A stretch of 64,000 nucleotides of DNA from Isoetes taiwanensis (GCA_021234155.1 JAJEKV010000004.1:28417698-28481697); one strand, 5' to 3'; counted from the first letter of the stretch, positions 21,641-34,005 are shown. Numbers and translations: made by a program. Notes: generated by a model not told the origin, from the letters alone.

Positions 21641-23745
21641 GCCATTGAGGCCTAGAGATTCGAATCCTCCTGCCTCTCTTTCTAGCGGCAGGCGTGGGTT
21701 CTAGAATCTGGTTCAAAAGTCATCATTTGGTGCAGAATTTTGCTCCTTTTCCTGCATAATAGTGTATTCTGGGGCCTGGAAAATCTGGACCATGGTCTCG
21801 TCAATGATGGAATTGGTGGCCAAAAATTTGATCGTTTCTTATTTTCGAGGCAGATGAGTAGTGCCATGCATATTTTAATATAAGTTCCTGTGGTTCTTCT
21901 GTAGATTGTGATATGTGGCCTTTTTTTGTCCCATAGCAGTAGCCATAGCTATAGCTCCGCATTTTATCCCATCTAGACTAAACTGGCCTAGCAGATAGCC
22001 GTCTGCATTCATGGTTGAATAGATTCTTGATAGTCCCTTTTTTCCTATTGTAGCTTAGCTCAAATCCTAAATATGGAGATGTAGATCTTCAAGCAGATAT
22101 GTCTTCATGACTAAGGCATATATTCATCTAAATCAAGAAATTTTTTTACTGGGCGAAGGAAAGATTTGGAAATCGAGGGCGATAATGGGCTGAGTGGTAG
22201 AATTGGAGAAGGGTTTTAAAGACTTTTTGGATTTGGGTGCTAAAATGGTGCCAGAGTAAGAATAGAATAGAATATGATTTTATCGTCCACAGAGTAAGGA
22301 TTTGTTAGTTTGAAAATGGGCATGATGGAAAGGAGCAGGGAAATTATGACAGTTATGGTGCTTTAAGCATACGGCATGGAGAATCTAGGTTGCTCGGGCA
22401 GTGGCTGTTCCTTTTCTATCTTTGTGATGCATGTGTTTAGTTTTGTGAGTTTATAATGTGAATAATCTGCTAAATATTTTAAACCATATGTTCTATTTGC
22501 ACCATTGGATCATGTTTTTTAGTTTTGGCTCAAAATGTTAGTGGCCATCGATCTGACACAATACCGAGAATATCTCGTAGATAAAATGCAGTTTTTTATT
22601 TATGATCAGCGGATTTGTAAAAGGAAATCGTAGATTTTACTTATTTTTTACAAAATTCTTATTGGAAATTTGATAGCATCTACTTTAAGAAAATCAAATT
22701 TTCCCACTTTAACCAAAATTCTTGAAAGGAATCCTCCAATTTCATGCCTTGGTTTCAATGCATTGGAATTATGATATAGGTCAATTTTGAAAGAGGTAAT
22801 TGTAAGGGATTTAAAATTTTGTGGCAGGATTTCCTGGCGGCCGCCATGAAATTTTACCCAAAATTTTGTGTCTCTTAAAATGACCTAACGAACAGGGGAC
22901 TTGAAATTTGCCAAACATTTTGCAGGTCTTTGCTAGCGGCGGTGCTTAATAGAGGTATGGGAGATCAGCTACAAATCGACAAGTGATCGACTGCAATTTT
23001 TTGCTTGAAAAAAAAGCCGTTGTCTGGGGGGCAAAATTTCAAACCCCTTGTTTTTTCGTCATCCACAACTATTTTAGGATTTCCCTTCAGAGCCTTCCTC
23101 TGTGTGATGAGGCAGTGTATTTATCAAAGAAACATAAACTACACAAAAGCGAGATAACTAGTGGTAGGAAAAGCTTGTGGCAAAGGGTTGGATGGGGATA
23201 TCTATGAATTTTTTCAAGAAGAAGAGCACATCCATTACTATCCAGAAAGAAATGGTCATAATGATGCGCTATGGCGGAACAATGAAATCAAAATACTATT
23301 CATCTTGTTTACATATAAATTAATATCCAACTAGGAATGCGTATTGAGCGATGTCGAGCATTAATCGTAAAGTTGTGGAATGGATAGATGTACTTGAGAT
23401 GAATGAACATTGTCATGCCCATAGATAAAATGGAATGTGAATATGTGAAGAACATAATTGGTGTTGAAGTGGGGACGACCACATCACATCTTAACAACCA
23501 TGTCACACATATACTCATGAAACGCCAAGATGTTGTCGAATCTGCACTGACTTCCGGAATCGATGTTGGAGAGATTAAAATAGAATATCTTATGGGCAAA
23601 AACTTGGAATGGAGGATTTGTACCTAGGGAATTAATATCTAGCTTGTGCAGATCTACATTTAGTCTTACAAAATTTCTTAGAACAGAAAGGCAACTATTT
23701 TGCTAATGTACACAATATTATAGGCTTGTGGTAAGGAAACTAAAT

Positions 23746-23750
<5 letters not shown>
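21641..23750. other. Intergenic, no gene recognised
   Basis: Mostly AT-rich. At 22,259-22,300 a short (AGAAT)n block followed by ATCGTCCACAGAG resembles the minus-strand LINE tails at 47,990 and 52,194. Frames at 22,983-23,207 and 23,403-23,627 are unassigned. Confidence 0.45.
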
Positions 23751-23776
<26 letters not shown>

Positions 23777-23780
23777 TGAT
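23751..23780. repeat. (CGA)n then (TGA)n microsatellite
   Basis: About eight GAC/CGA repeats followed by GATGATGATG. Simple sequence. Confidence 0.9.
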
Positions 23781-23899
23781 GATGTATTGCTTGATGTTGA
23801 TATTGTCTAGCTTTGCGGTATACATAAGACTTTATTGAATTTTTGCACATTAGATCTATGGCTAATCCTTACACTGCCATCATTGCTATAATTTTTGTT

Positions 23900-24790
23900 A
23901 CGTTCTTCTTGGGGCTCTGGGAGCTAATGTCATTTTGATAGATGCATATAAAGGTGGAGAGGTATTGCACAGATGCCTGAAAACATTATAAAGAGAATTC
24001 TCAATTCTTACATGGTTAAACAATTTAATAGCTCTGCAAATCCCAAGGTGTTATGACATACATGTAATGACTAGAGATTTCCTGCTATCCAGGCAAGGGG
24101 GATTCAGTTTTGGGGGCCATACAATATGCCCGAGCCCTTTTGTATAACTGCGCCCCCAGGGTATCCAGGATCATTTTGTGGTCCATAAATCTAAGATGAC
24201 ACGTGTAGTAAAGTGATTATTTTGGTTGCCACAATGGGAAGAGATGGTACTATTGCTAAATTCTTAAAGAGAAAGAACCCAAATATTAAGGTATTGATTG
24301 CCTCTATATGTCTTTCTTTCAAGTTGCATTGAATTGATCGTCTCTTGCCTACAAGCTCTGGAGCTAAGGAGGAAGGGCAGGTATCTAAATTTGTATGTAT
24401 GCATTGCAATCGTGGGGGTCAATGGATAGTCAAATGTTTCCTGATAGTTGTCTGTGCCATGGCAGGCATCTATAATTAAAGGATATGGTGCAGGCATTAT
24501 GCCCAATAATTTAGATGCGAGCATCCTCGATGAGACTATTGGAGGTGAATAATTTACTTGGAAATATAATATCACAATAGTTACTCTACATCTTTTGGTT
24601 GTTCAAATTTGTACGAGTCCAAGTCCGTGCATAGGCCCACGCGTATAAAGGCATGCGTTAAGTAATAGAGGTCGATGACATGGCACTTAATTCTCAACCG
24701 CCCCCTACATTGTATAATTATGCAGATACAGACGGAAGAAGCAATGCAAATGGCTCGGCAGCTTGCTCTCAAGGAAGGGTTATTGGCATG
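23900..24790 (+). pseudogene. O-acetylserine(thiol)lyase (cysteine synthase) fragment
   Basis: The parent enzyme makes cysteine from O-acetylserine and sulfide, using PLP. Blocks in family order: LGALGANVILIDAYKGGE (23909-23962), NSYMVKQFNSSANPK (about 24003-24048), VATMGRDGTIAKFLKRKNPN (24225-24290), IKGYGAGIMPNNLDASILDE (about 24473-24540, ending at a GTGAAT donor), and after an acceptor TATGCAG, IQTEEAMQMARQLALKEG (24726-24780). They lie in different frames with stops between them. The N-terminal exons with the PLP-binding Lys and the C-terminal SSGAAAAA exon were not found. The kept intron junction argues for a duplicated genomic copy, not a retrocopy. Confidence 0.85.
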
Positions 24791-25429
24791 AACAAGAAGC
24801 TGATTCTGTTGTTACATGAAGTTTATTTACTTATTAGTTTTTCAATATACACATAAAGTGTTTTTCTGTGTTTCGCTTTCTGTTGTAGCGTGAAGTTTAT
24901 TCAGTTATTGGCTTACCAACACACTCTTAAAGCGTTTCTATGTAGAAGTTGTTGATGTCATGAGTAAGCATAGAAAAGCTCTTTATTTTAAACAAACATA
25001 TCTGTTGAGTGAATAATTAGAGCAGATTTGGATCATTAAATGCTTCAGGAAATTGTTTGGTGAGACATGATATATGTATTGCACCAGAGTCAAGTATGTA
25101 CGGCTATGCTTATGCAAGTGACATTAAGCATCGTGCAAATGTATTTGTTTCAAATAGAACTACTGTCACAACACATTTTTTTATGGATGCATTTTGAGAA
25201 TACAACTTAATTATCTATTTCTTCTAAAGCAGTGAATGAGTTTTGTTCCCCATTTGTTCATTCATACTAGGTTTACAACGTTCTTTAATTTGGTTTAAGA
25301 TACTGGTTACATGTTACTAGAGTTTCTATTATAAGAACAAAAGCAATAAGCATTTGGAATGCAATCAAAGTTTTGGCATATTAGCAAGATGTGGAGGTAT
25401 ATTTATTGGGAAATGGAATTAAGGAAAAA
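24791..25429. other. No gene recognised
   Basis: AT-rich spacer between the cysteine synthase remnant and the retroelement cluster. Confidence 0.45.
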
Positions 25430-25850
25430 CTTCGTTATAGCTGAGATCATCCACTGCTCGAAAATCCATGCCAACAGTTCTGCAAACATTGAACTGACCA
25501 TGATTGTTCGGTAATTGGCTGAGCAGTGCGAGTTACCTGCCTTATAGATAGAAAGAACTATGCCGGTGGTCAAATAGGGGGAGGGTGGAACCTTCCTATA
25601 ATGCCCTGTTAAACAAGGCGGTCAGGCCCAGTAATATGGATGGCCCAGCCATAGAAGCCATCCTTTACATAGATTCAAAGCAACTCTTTTTCCAGTTTGC
25701 CAAGATGATGGATGCAGGCATAACAGGATCTCCTTTTCTGAAATGGAAGTCTCAAGCTCTTCCTTCAATTTTTCCCATACTGATCGGAGTTCCCTGCAGT
25801 ACATAAAGCAGTACATAAAGCAGTATATTGTTCTGGTTCCATACACTCGG
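25430..25850 (-). mobile_element. LINE D fragment: reverse transcriptase remnant
   Basis: On the minus strand, the block at about 25,440-25,575 reads TTGIVLSIYKAGNS and ANYRTIMVSSMFAELLAWIF. This matches the LINE B motif VPIHKGGD ... NYRTIMISSLMA, so it is the same RT clade in opposite orientation. Upstream on that strand, RELRSVWEKLKEELETSISE is probably the linker before the RT. Frameshifts are present. Confidence 0.6.
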
Positions 25851-25971
25851 TATCAAACGGGCGCCTTCTGAAAAAACCTAACTGACCAAATTATGCCATC
25901 GTGAACTTAGTCCTAGCACCAGGCTGTATCATCGTGAGCTGCATCCCAACTGTTAACGAAACTTCAACAAA

Positions 25972-26817
25972 ATGGACAGAAAAGGTGGCCGTGTACCAGG
26001 TGGCCGTGTTCCAAATCCTGGTCCGTCTGTTGTTCCTGGTCCGTCTGTAAGACCCAGCCCGTTTAAAGCTCCAATCAAAGCACTACCTCTGGTAGCACAG
26101 ACACCTAGGGGCACCAATTGGACATACCAGGATCCAGGTAATTATGAAACAGAACTTATCCAATTCTTATTGGAAGAACTTAGAGAAAGCAAAGGGAAGC
26201 TGGCTATGCTAGAAACACAGAATAGAGAGCTGCAAGAACAAAATCAAAAGCTTTTGATGTTACAAGAAGAGCAAGGCAGAGATGTCAAACAGATTTTGGA
26301 AATTGTTTCTAATGCACAGGCATTCCAAGAACCTCAGGATGAAATTATTGATAATTTCTTCAATGAGAAGGCAGAAAGGCAAAAGAAAGAATGCAATATA
26401 AAAATTACAGGACTTGAAGAATTACAGGAAGAAGACATTATGCAGACAGTAATAGATTTTTTCAAGACAACCATGCACTTACATGAACCAGAGATACAGG
26501 AAGCCTACAGAATTGGTAAGATGGCATACAAAAACAGACCCGTCATTGTTAAATTTGCAAGCAAAGCTGCCAAAGAGAGGGTGCTTAAGCACCGAATCCA
26601 TCTCAAAGGAGAGAAGATCTGGTTAGATAATGATTTGACACAGAGACAGTTAGAGACAAAAAAGAAAGAATGGGCTAAAGTAAAACAACACCGTGATGAT
26701 GGATTTTGGGCATTCATGAAAGGAGAAGTGGCTGTCTTGACAAAGCAAGTACTCTCCAAAGAACAGTTAGGAATTAGAGACCCTACGTGTCTGTGCCTGG
26801 AACATTGGTGGTTTTAG
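25972..26817 (+). CDS. LINE B ORF1 protein (coiled coil + RRM-like domain)
   Basis: This 281-codon frame is intact. Residues about 1-45 are Pro/Gly-rich. About 55-130 form a Glu/Gln/Leu-rich coiled coil (ELQEQNQKLLMLQEEQGRD). About 140-245 hold an RNA-binding fold as in L1-type ORF1p: NIKITGLEELQEED, EAYRIGKMAYKNRPVIVKFA, LKGEKIWLDNDLTQRQLE. Such proteins coat the element RNA as trimers. The order coiled coil then RRM-like is seen, while the trimer role is known only for the family. The last residues after about 265 may not be original. Confidence 0.8.
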   Translation: MDRKGGRVPGGRVPNPGPSVVPGPSVRPSPFKAPIKALPLVAQTPRGTNWTYQDPGNYETELIQFLLEELRESKGKLAMLETQNRELQEQNQKLLMLQEEQGRDVKQILEIVSNAQAFQEPQDEIIDNFFNEKAERQKKECNIKITGLEELQEEDIMQTVIDFFKTTMHLHEPEIQEAYRIGKMAYKNRPVIVKFASKAAKERVLKHRIHLKGEKIWLDNDLTQRQLETKKKEWAKVKQHRDDGFWAFMKGEVAVLTKQVLSKEQLGIRDPTCLCLEHWWF

Positions 26818-26839
26818 TGACATAAAATCAATTACAGCA

Positions 26840-29800
26840 GAAATATTTTGGGAGAAAATAGATCTGTTGCTTTTAGTGGAAACATGGGCACACGAGGCGA
26901 GGAATCTGCCTACACCAAGCGGTTTCCAGTTGATTAGCATGACATCAAAGGAACGTCCGTCGGGATTGGGAAGAGGGGAAGGAGGCTTAGCATGCTATGC
27001 TAAATCTGAATTTGCCCCTCTAATCAGTATCAAAAAAACATGTGAGCACTTACAATATATGTGGCTGGAAATAAAGAGCCAGCCAAGAACAATTTTCTTA
27101 TGTTTGTGTTATTTTGCCCCATTGCAATCAAAGGTTTACAAGCATGAAGGACTTTCACAGCAAGATCCATTTGTCCATTTAAGCGCAGACATTGCTTCAT
27201 TTTCACAGCTTGGATCAGTAATTTTAACAGGAGATTTTAATGCACGCACAGGAAATTTGCAAGCATCATGGCAAGTGGCTGAGAGCAAAGATCCTTTATG
27301 GATCTGTGAGAAGGAAGCATGGGAGATAGCAGGCAAGGATTGGCAGCGACACTCGATGGATACAAGCATTAACACAATGGGCAAGCATTTACTTTCGCTA
27401 TGCAATTGCTTTGATTTGCTACTGTTAAATGGATGCATGAGATACCCGCTGTCACATGCTTTTACAAATAAGATGGCGAATGGAAATAGTGTTGTAGACT
27501 ACGTAGTGACAGATATACACGCAGCAACAAGACTGATAAGTGATTTTATGGTGGAAGAATGCCCAGAATCAGAGCATTGTGCATTGCTATTTAAGCTGAA
27601 AATAGGAAGGCAATATTTTCATAGACAGAAACAGAAGCGCCACTCAAACATTAAATTGAATATGTTGTTAGACTATGCTAAGCGTGATATATATGCGCAA
27701 GCTATGACAGAAGCTCTTAAATCTTGGAATCCACCTAGTGATGTGCATCTTATTTCTTTGGAATCACGCAAAATATAATACTAGATCTTTGCAAGAGATA
27801 TTTTCTCTACACAAGAGGAAAAGAAAAGAAGAGATAAACTTTGGTTTGATGAAGAATGTCGGATAGCGAGAGGAAAGTTTAAGATACTATGTGGGCTGCA
27901 AAAGAAAATGCACTTAAAAAGAATACCATAAGTTACTTAAGAGGAAGAAGACTATATTTTTGAAAAGGTGGCAAATTGAGCTTTACAATAAGCTCTTACA
28001 TTGCCCAAAGGACTTCGGAAACAGGTTGAATCGTCATACAAACAAAAAGTGATGTAGATGCTTTTGACCTATATAACTATGCACATGAGCTGTTATATAA
28101 AAGCGGATGAGCCGCCTATAGATATAGGAGATATGACATTGGAGCCCATATTTACATCGAGGAGGATATAGGAGAGGCCATCAAAAAGCTTGCAAATGGT
28201 AAAATTACGCAGATATAGTTTGGGCTTTAGAGCGGAGATGATAAAATGGGGTGAAACGCTTGATGAGTGAATGAGATTACTGAGTTGTTTAACTCAGTTA
28301 TGGCTTTGGGATTTCCGAAGGAATGGCAGTTAAGTCGTATCGTTCCTATCCATAAAGGTGGGGATAAAACGAAAGCAAGCAACTATCGCACGATCATGAT
28401 AAGTAGTCTTATGGCCTTTTTGGGACAGCATTGGAACATAAGTTATCTAGATGGGCTGAGGATCAGGATATTAGAGTTATTGGGCAAGCCGGCTTCCGTA
28501 CAGGTTACTCCACTACAGACCATCTAGCGACAATAAGAGTAGCCATTGAGAAGTCTAAGGGAATAAATAGGGCAATGTATGCATGCTTTGTAGACTTGAA
28601 AAGGGCATTTGATACTATACCTAGAAAAAAACTTATGGATAGATTAGATGCTATTAATGTTCCTAAGGGACTGCAACTTGCTGTAGCAAGGTTATATGAG
28701 CAAGTGCTTGCTGAATTGAGCACGCCATTGAATAAGAAATGTGATAAGCAAATAATCAGTAATCTTGGTGTTAAACAGGGCTGTCCCGCATCTCCAACGT
28801 TATTTGGCATCTATATTGATGAAGTAGAAGGGTGGCTTAAAAGAAATTGCTATGACGGAGTAGTGCTCGCAGGATACCTTATCATGCTTCTTCTATATGC
28901 AGACGACATAGTGCTCCTTGCACGAACAACAGAAGGCTTGCAACAACATATAGAGGTGTTATCATCCTTTTGCGATCAAGCAGGAATATGTAGCAAAATA
29001 ACAGGGGGTTCCAGGGGGATTTGATATAGATATAATTCTTGAAACCATAGACCATATCCCTAAAACAATTCAATGGGTTATTATAAAAAAAAACATAGAT
29101 TTAAGATAAAAAATAGTCACATTAGCTCACTGGTTAGATTGGTTAAAGTAGTCTTATTAGGACATTGAGTTATTTTGGTAGAGGTTCGAATCCCCGTATT
29201 TCATATTCTAAAAGCTTAAGTGAAACCGTATAGAGGCTCGATATACCATCAAAACCTTAGGCAAACTCGTATTCGACATCTTAAAATCATAGGTGTCCCC
29301 AATCATAATTGAGCATAATCGAAACGAGAGGTGTCCAGAGGCTCCAACATACAGTCTGGGCCATCGGATTGACAGATCCGACGACTGTGGTGGTCCAGGG
29401 TGCACCTCGTTTAGAATATGTAGCAAAATAATATGGCAATCAATCTCGACAAGACAAAAATTATGATGTTTCGCACGAGGAAAAAACATGTTTTTCAGAT
29501 TAAAGGTAAGCCCATTGAGCATGTTCATAGCTATAAATATTTGGGAATTGAGATAACAGAAAACTACAGATGGAATACAGCCGTAGATAAGAGGATTGTT
29601 GGTGGAAAGAAAGCTTTATACGCAATGCAAGCTAAATGTAGAACAATTCAGCTATGGGACTGGTCCATGCGGCTTCACTTATATCGAGCTTTAGTTATGC
29701 CTGTAATATTGTATGGATGCCAGATATGGGGACCGGGTTTAGCAAGAAAAAAATGGAAAGATATAGAAGCAGTCCAAAAGCGCTATCTAATGGATGAGCT

Positions 29801-30479
29801 AGGAGTTAAACTCCAAACACCATATGCCATGATGCTTGCTGAAGTTGGTATGTTGCCATTGGAGGGAGAGGCAATCTATCACTACCTTGTCTATGTAACC
29901 AGAGTTAAAGCCTTACCACATGAAAGGCTACCATATAAGGCAATGGAAGAAAGCAAGGAAAGTGGATGGTATGCAGATGGAGAATTATGGCTGCAAAGAT
30001 GGAACATTAGTATGAATGATATGCCATCACAAGAAGAAGCTATTCGGGACCTTGTCAGGACCAAAGTGATCGAGAGATTATGGGCCAATCCACAAGGCAA
30101 GATGGACTTTTACAGGCGTGAAATAAATCCCATGGTTATGTACACAGCACAACAGTACTTGATAGACCATCTGCCTATGTCATCTAGACACCAGATTTGT
30201 CGGATGAGGGTTAGCTCCCATCACCTACAAGTCGAGTGTGGAAGGTGGCATAAATTACCAAGGTCCAGTCGCATATGTCAGATATGTCAGACAGGGGAAG
30301 TGGAGGACGAGCATCACGTTTTGCTTAGTTGTGCAGCTTATAAATCTGTAAGAGAGCGGCACAAGATCCAGGAAACAGATTGTGTGAATGTTTATACTTT
30401 TTTTCAGTTGCCATCATGGAAGCTAGCAAATTTCCTCACGGAAATGTTGCTTGTTCGTGATGCACAACTAAATAAGTAG
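26840..30479 (+). pseudogene. LINE B ORF2 (endonuclease / RT), broken
   Basis: The endonuclease part (26867-27778) has LLVETWAHE, GGLACYAKSEF, the ILTGDFNARTG block, VVDYVVTD and the final SEHCALLF. After frame changes between 27,780 and 28,270, the RT reads IVPIHKGGD, NYRTIMISSL, VDLKRAFDTIPRKKL, LGVKQGCPASPTLF, and YADD at 28896-28907. It is then interrupted by a 412-bp insertion. It resumes at 29433 with INLDKTKIMMF and YKYLGIEI, and runs 348 codons to TAG at 30477-30479, with CQICQTGEVEDEHHVLLSC as a Cys/His block. The long frame after 29433 is intact, which suggests moderate age. Confidence 0.85.
29002..29431 (+). mobile_element. SINE-like insertion in LINE B with an 18-bp TSD
   Basis: GAATATGTAGCAAAATAA occurs at 28984-29001 and again at 29414-29431, and the RT coding sequence is cut between the two copies. 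The 412-bp insert is non-coding. It holds an A-box-like TAGCTCACTGG (29123-29133) and a perfect B-box GGTTCGAATCC (29183-29193) about 50 bp apart, the layout of a tRNA-derived pol III promoter. The A-box is about 120 bp inside, preceded by an A-run near 29,087-29,095, so the unit may be composite (two SINE parts). It has no poly-A end. Confidence 0.8.
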
Positions 30480-30590
30480 CCAGGTCATAAGGTTTTTTTA
30501 AGAAATGCGTCTACTATGTAAACTTTTCGTCTCCTAGACCGTAGGGTCTTTAAGAGATCGTGAATAATCAATTCAATTCAATTCAATTCA

Positions 30591-33500
30591 GTTGTTTCTT
30601 CTTCTCGCTCGCATATTGGGCAACTCGGTGATACATCCTTGTTGAACTTGTTCACTAATATGTTTACCCTGCATGCTCTGTGAATAATTTGCCATAGCAG
30701 TGTGGATACCTTTGGTGGCAGGTGGCTCCTCCAAACTACTTTCCATATTTGAGTGACATAGTTATCTTCTAATGTTAACTCCCATTGGGAGGGGAGACTT
30801 ATCAATTCATTCACATGTAGGACCTTGTATGCTTTTGAAACAAAATGTTTTTTATCAAGATTTTCACGAGGTAAGCAGAAAGCACCTACTTGTGGAACCG
30901 CATAAGGCAGAATATTATCACGTACCATGTTCCAAATTCACTTATCACACGTTCTCAGGTTAAACTTGCTTTGGAATGACTCCTAGGAATATTGTACCCC
31001 ACTTTGATACCAATCTCCAATGCAAGATAAACCTGCCCCAATCCATCTATTTTGTGTTCTTTTGTTCACCACCGAGAAAAGTGGCTCAAGGCCTCTGTAA
31101 GTTTCCATTTGCAGCCACCATAAAGGCATACACATGGAGGTACAATTTTTGATATCCACTACCTCCCAAGCTTTTAATAGTCCTTTAAGAAATGGCAAAG
31201 CTCCTGCATATGGTCTCAATTTATAAAAAAGGACCCAGGGCAAGTCTGCTTTATGAGAAGGTTTTATGCAAGGCGTACAGTGAATTAGTGATTGTTTTAA
31301 AAGCTCAAGGCCTGGAGATTTCGAGTCCTGTTGGAGAATTTCCCACATGAATTTGCAGACTAAGATCTTACTGTGCAACTTAAAGTCGAGCATTCCTAGT
31401 CCCCCTTGAGCTTTGGATCTCAGACACTTTCTCCACGCTACTTTGACATTTGCTCCTTCCTCATTTCCACCCCAGACAAAATTTCGTACTATTTTTGTTA
31501 ACTCTGCTAGCTTTGATTCAGGAGCCAACAACACCGATGCAGCGTAAATATGAGTACTGCTAAGCACTGATTTAGCTACAACGATCCTTCCTGCCATTGA
31601 GAGTTTACTGACCTTCCACCATCTCAGATGTTTGTCTAAACTGAGCAAGATCTCATCCCACAAGTTTGAGGATGAGGTGCATACCCCGATTGGAATGCCC
31701 AGCAACTTCGATGAAGACCCAACAGGTACTATGGTCCAAGGGAAAGTGGTGACGTGAGTCGGAAGAGGCTCATATAGCTGCACATTTGCCCCAATTGAGA
31801 AAACACCCTGATGCTATAGAGAAAGAATCCAGTAACTGCTTCGCATTCAAGAGATTATCTTCCGAGGCTTCTAAGAACAAAAAAGTATCATCGGCATATT
31901 GATTCTGATTTCTTTGCGATCCATCGACATCGTAACCTGTTACCCTATCTTTCAACTGCCGCAAGTAGCACTTGAGATAGTCATACGCAACAATGTTAAA
32001 AGGAAAGGCCAAAGGGGCATCCTTGTCTAATGCCCCTACTTACATTGAAAATAGGGGAGGTCTCTCCCAAAACTAATACAGATTCACGCGATGATTTCAA
32101 TAGCTTTGCCACAATACTGGTAAACTCTTGTCCACAGCCAAATGCAAGCAACATCTTGTCCAAAAAGGACCAGCTCACACTATCATATGCCTTCTTAAAA
32201 TCAAGTTTTAGGTAAAGCACCTTTTGACATGTCTTTCTTGCCCAATGTATACCTTCAAAAGCGGCCAATAATATTCTTGAGAAATACGCACTGGAATAAA
32301 TCTGGTGAACATCAGATATATGATCCACCAGGATAGGTTTTATTTTTTCCGCATAACCTTTTGCTATAATTTTGTAAAAGGTTGATAACAGAGTAATAGG
32401 TCTCCAATCCCCTATGGATTTCGATTCTTTCACCTTTGGGATTAGGGTGATACAACCAGTGTTTAATTTGCTATCGAGTTTATCTACATGTAGAAAGTCC
32501 TAATAAGCACTTATACAAGAGGCTGTACCCATTCCCAATATTCTTGAAAGAATTCCGCTGGAATGCCATCTAGACTCGGACATTTATTTTTAGCTAGAGA
32601 GCAAGCAGCCTTATGCAACTCTTCAATGGATAATGATTGTCCTAGTTGTTCCCTTTGCGTAGCGGATACTTTAGATACAACTTTTGAGAGAATTAACTCC
32701 TCAAAGCAATCTTGGAAATATATATTCTTCTTCTTAAAATCTTCAAAATGTTTAGAGACGAACTCCTTTACCTGTTGTGGGTTTTGGATAATGATTCCAT
32801 CCTCTCCCTATACTGAAGATAATATGGCTGCTTGTTTCCTCTCCTTTGCTACTCTAAAAAAGAAACATGTGCATTTGTCACCTTCCTTGATCCACGTCAA
32901 TCCTGCTTTAGTTCTTGCTTGTTGAATTTTGATTTGTTCTAGCCTCTTAATTTTCTCTAGAACTATCTTTTCCCTTTTGCCTGTGCTAGTGCCATTTCTT
33001 TTAAGTTCTGTCAATTCTTTGTAAAATGATTCCAACAAAGCATTTTCCTCGGCCACCTTGTTACGACCCTAAGCCTTAGCAAATTTTTTTACTGCTGCCA
33101 GAGCTGCAATCATTGCTTCCATTCCCTGTTTATTTTTGCTAGCCGTTGTCCAAATCTGCTTACATTCATCTTTAAAATCTGCATCTTTAAGAAATCTGGT
33201 GTTCAACTTGAAGGCTGTCTTTAGCAGTTTAGAAGTATTAACTCTAGAAGAGCATATAATTTGCGGATTGTGATCCGAAATAGAATTCTCTAAGAAATTG
33301 TGACGGTATAGTGATATGTTCATTTCTTGCAAGACCTGAGAGTTTACATAACACCTATCGTCGTGCATATGCCCTACCATCTCCAATCGAACCATCACAC
33401 CATGTGAAACCTGGGTGTCCCTGTAGTTCCATAAATCCCAATTCATTAAGCATGCTTAGCCACTGTTCCCTTTCGAATCCATGCACAACCTCGATCCCGC

Positions 33501-34005
33501 TCCCATATCTGTCGCTACTAGTTTCCACCATATTAAAGTCCCCAACCATAATCCACCGTATATCTCTATCAAAGTTTTTCACCCTGTTCTTCACACTGGC
33601 CCACATGGAAGCTCTTTGCCTGGCTTGATTATGTGCATAGATATAAACTCCGCATTTTTTACCATGAGCATACCAGGTTACTATTGCGCACCGCCCAAAA
33701 TGATCTGTATATGTCGATAAAAGATTCAGCTGTTTTCTCCATGCAATAAAAGTGCCCGCACTAGAGCTGCCACTAGACGACATGATGCCCATATAATCTT
33801 TTCCTAGTATGTTAAGCAAAACCCCAATTTCTTCCTTCTTACATTTATGCTCCTGTAAACAAACAATATCCGGAGAGATTTTTTTCAACGCTAGAGATAG
33901 CCTACTGCCTTTGGCCTCAGAGGATTTTACCCCCCTGATGTTCCAGCTAAGGATTTTATGTTCCATTAGAAGATATATTCGACCGATTGAGTGATGTCGT
34001 CTCAA
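30591..34005 (-). pseudogene. LINE C ORF2 (endonuclease / RT), broken
   Basis: Reads on the minus strand from MEHKILSWNIRGVKSS. The endonuclease shows CLQEHKCKKE, VGDFNMVET and SDHNPQI. RT blocks: DWRPITLLSTFYKIIAKG, LKLDFKKAYDSVSWSFL, GIRQGCP, YADD at about 31886-31897, and a long frame 31783-30983 with SKLLGIPIG and FVWGG. The zf-RVT part ends in CPICEREEETTE. Frame changes near 33,360, 33,062, 32,800, 32,435 and 31,995 disable it. Trp and Asp/His active-site blocks of the endonuclease are still present. Confidence 0.9.

Larger units (their letters stand above)
25950..30590 (+). mobile_element. LINE B: non-L1-type LINE with (AATTC)n tail
   Basis: Plus-strand element with ORF1 (25972-26817), ORF2 endonuclease (about 26,840-27,778), reverse transcriptase (about 28,150-29,900) and a C-terminal Cys/His block (to 30,479). 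It ends in about four AATTC repeats (30569-30590) instead of poly-A. It has neither the DUF4283 domain nor the plant zf-RVT region, and its ORF1 is a coiled coil plus RRM-like protein. The 3' end abuts truncated LINE C at 30591. The left border and the TSD could not be fixed. A 412-bp unit is inserted at 29002. Several frameshifts make it defective. Confidence 0.85.

Noticed and set aside
29110-29200. tRNA gene inside LINE B
   Set aside because: A and B boxes are present but there is no acceptor-stem pairing, and it lies inside a unit bounded by an 18-bp TSD.
30567-30590. Simple (AATTC)n microsatellite of no meaning
   Set aside because: It sits exactly at the 3' end of LINE B, where LINE C resumes, so it is better read as the element tail.
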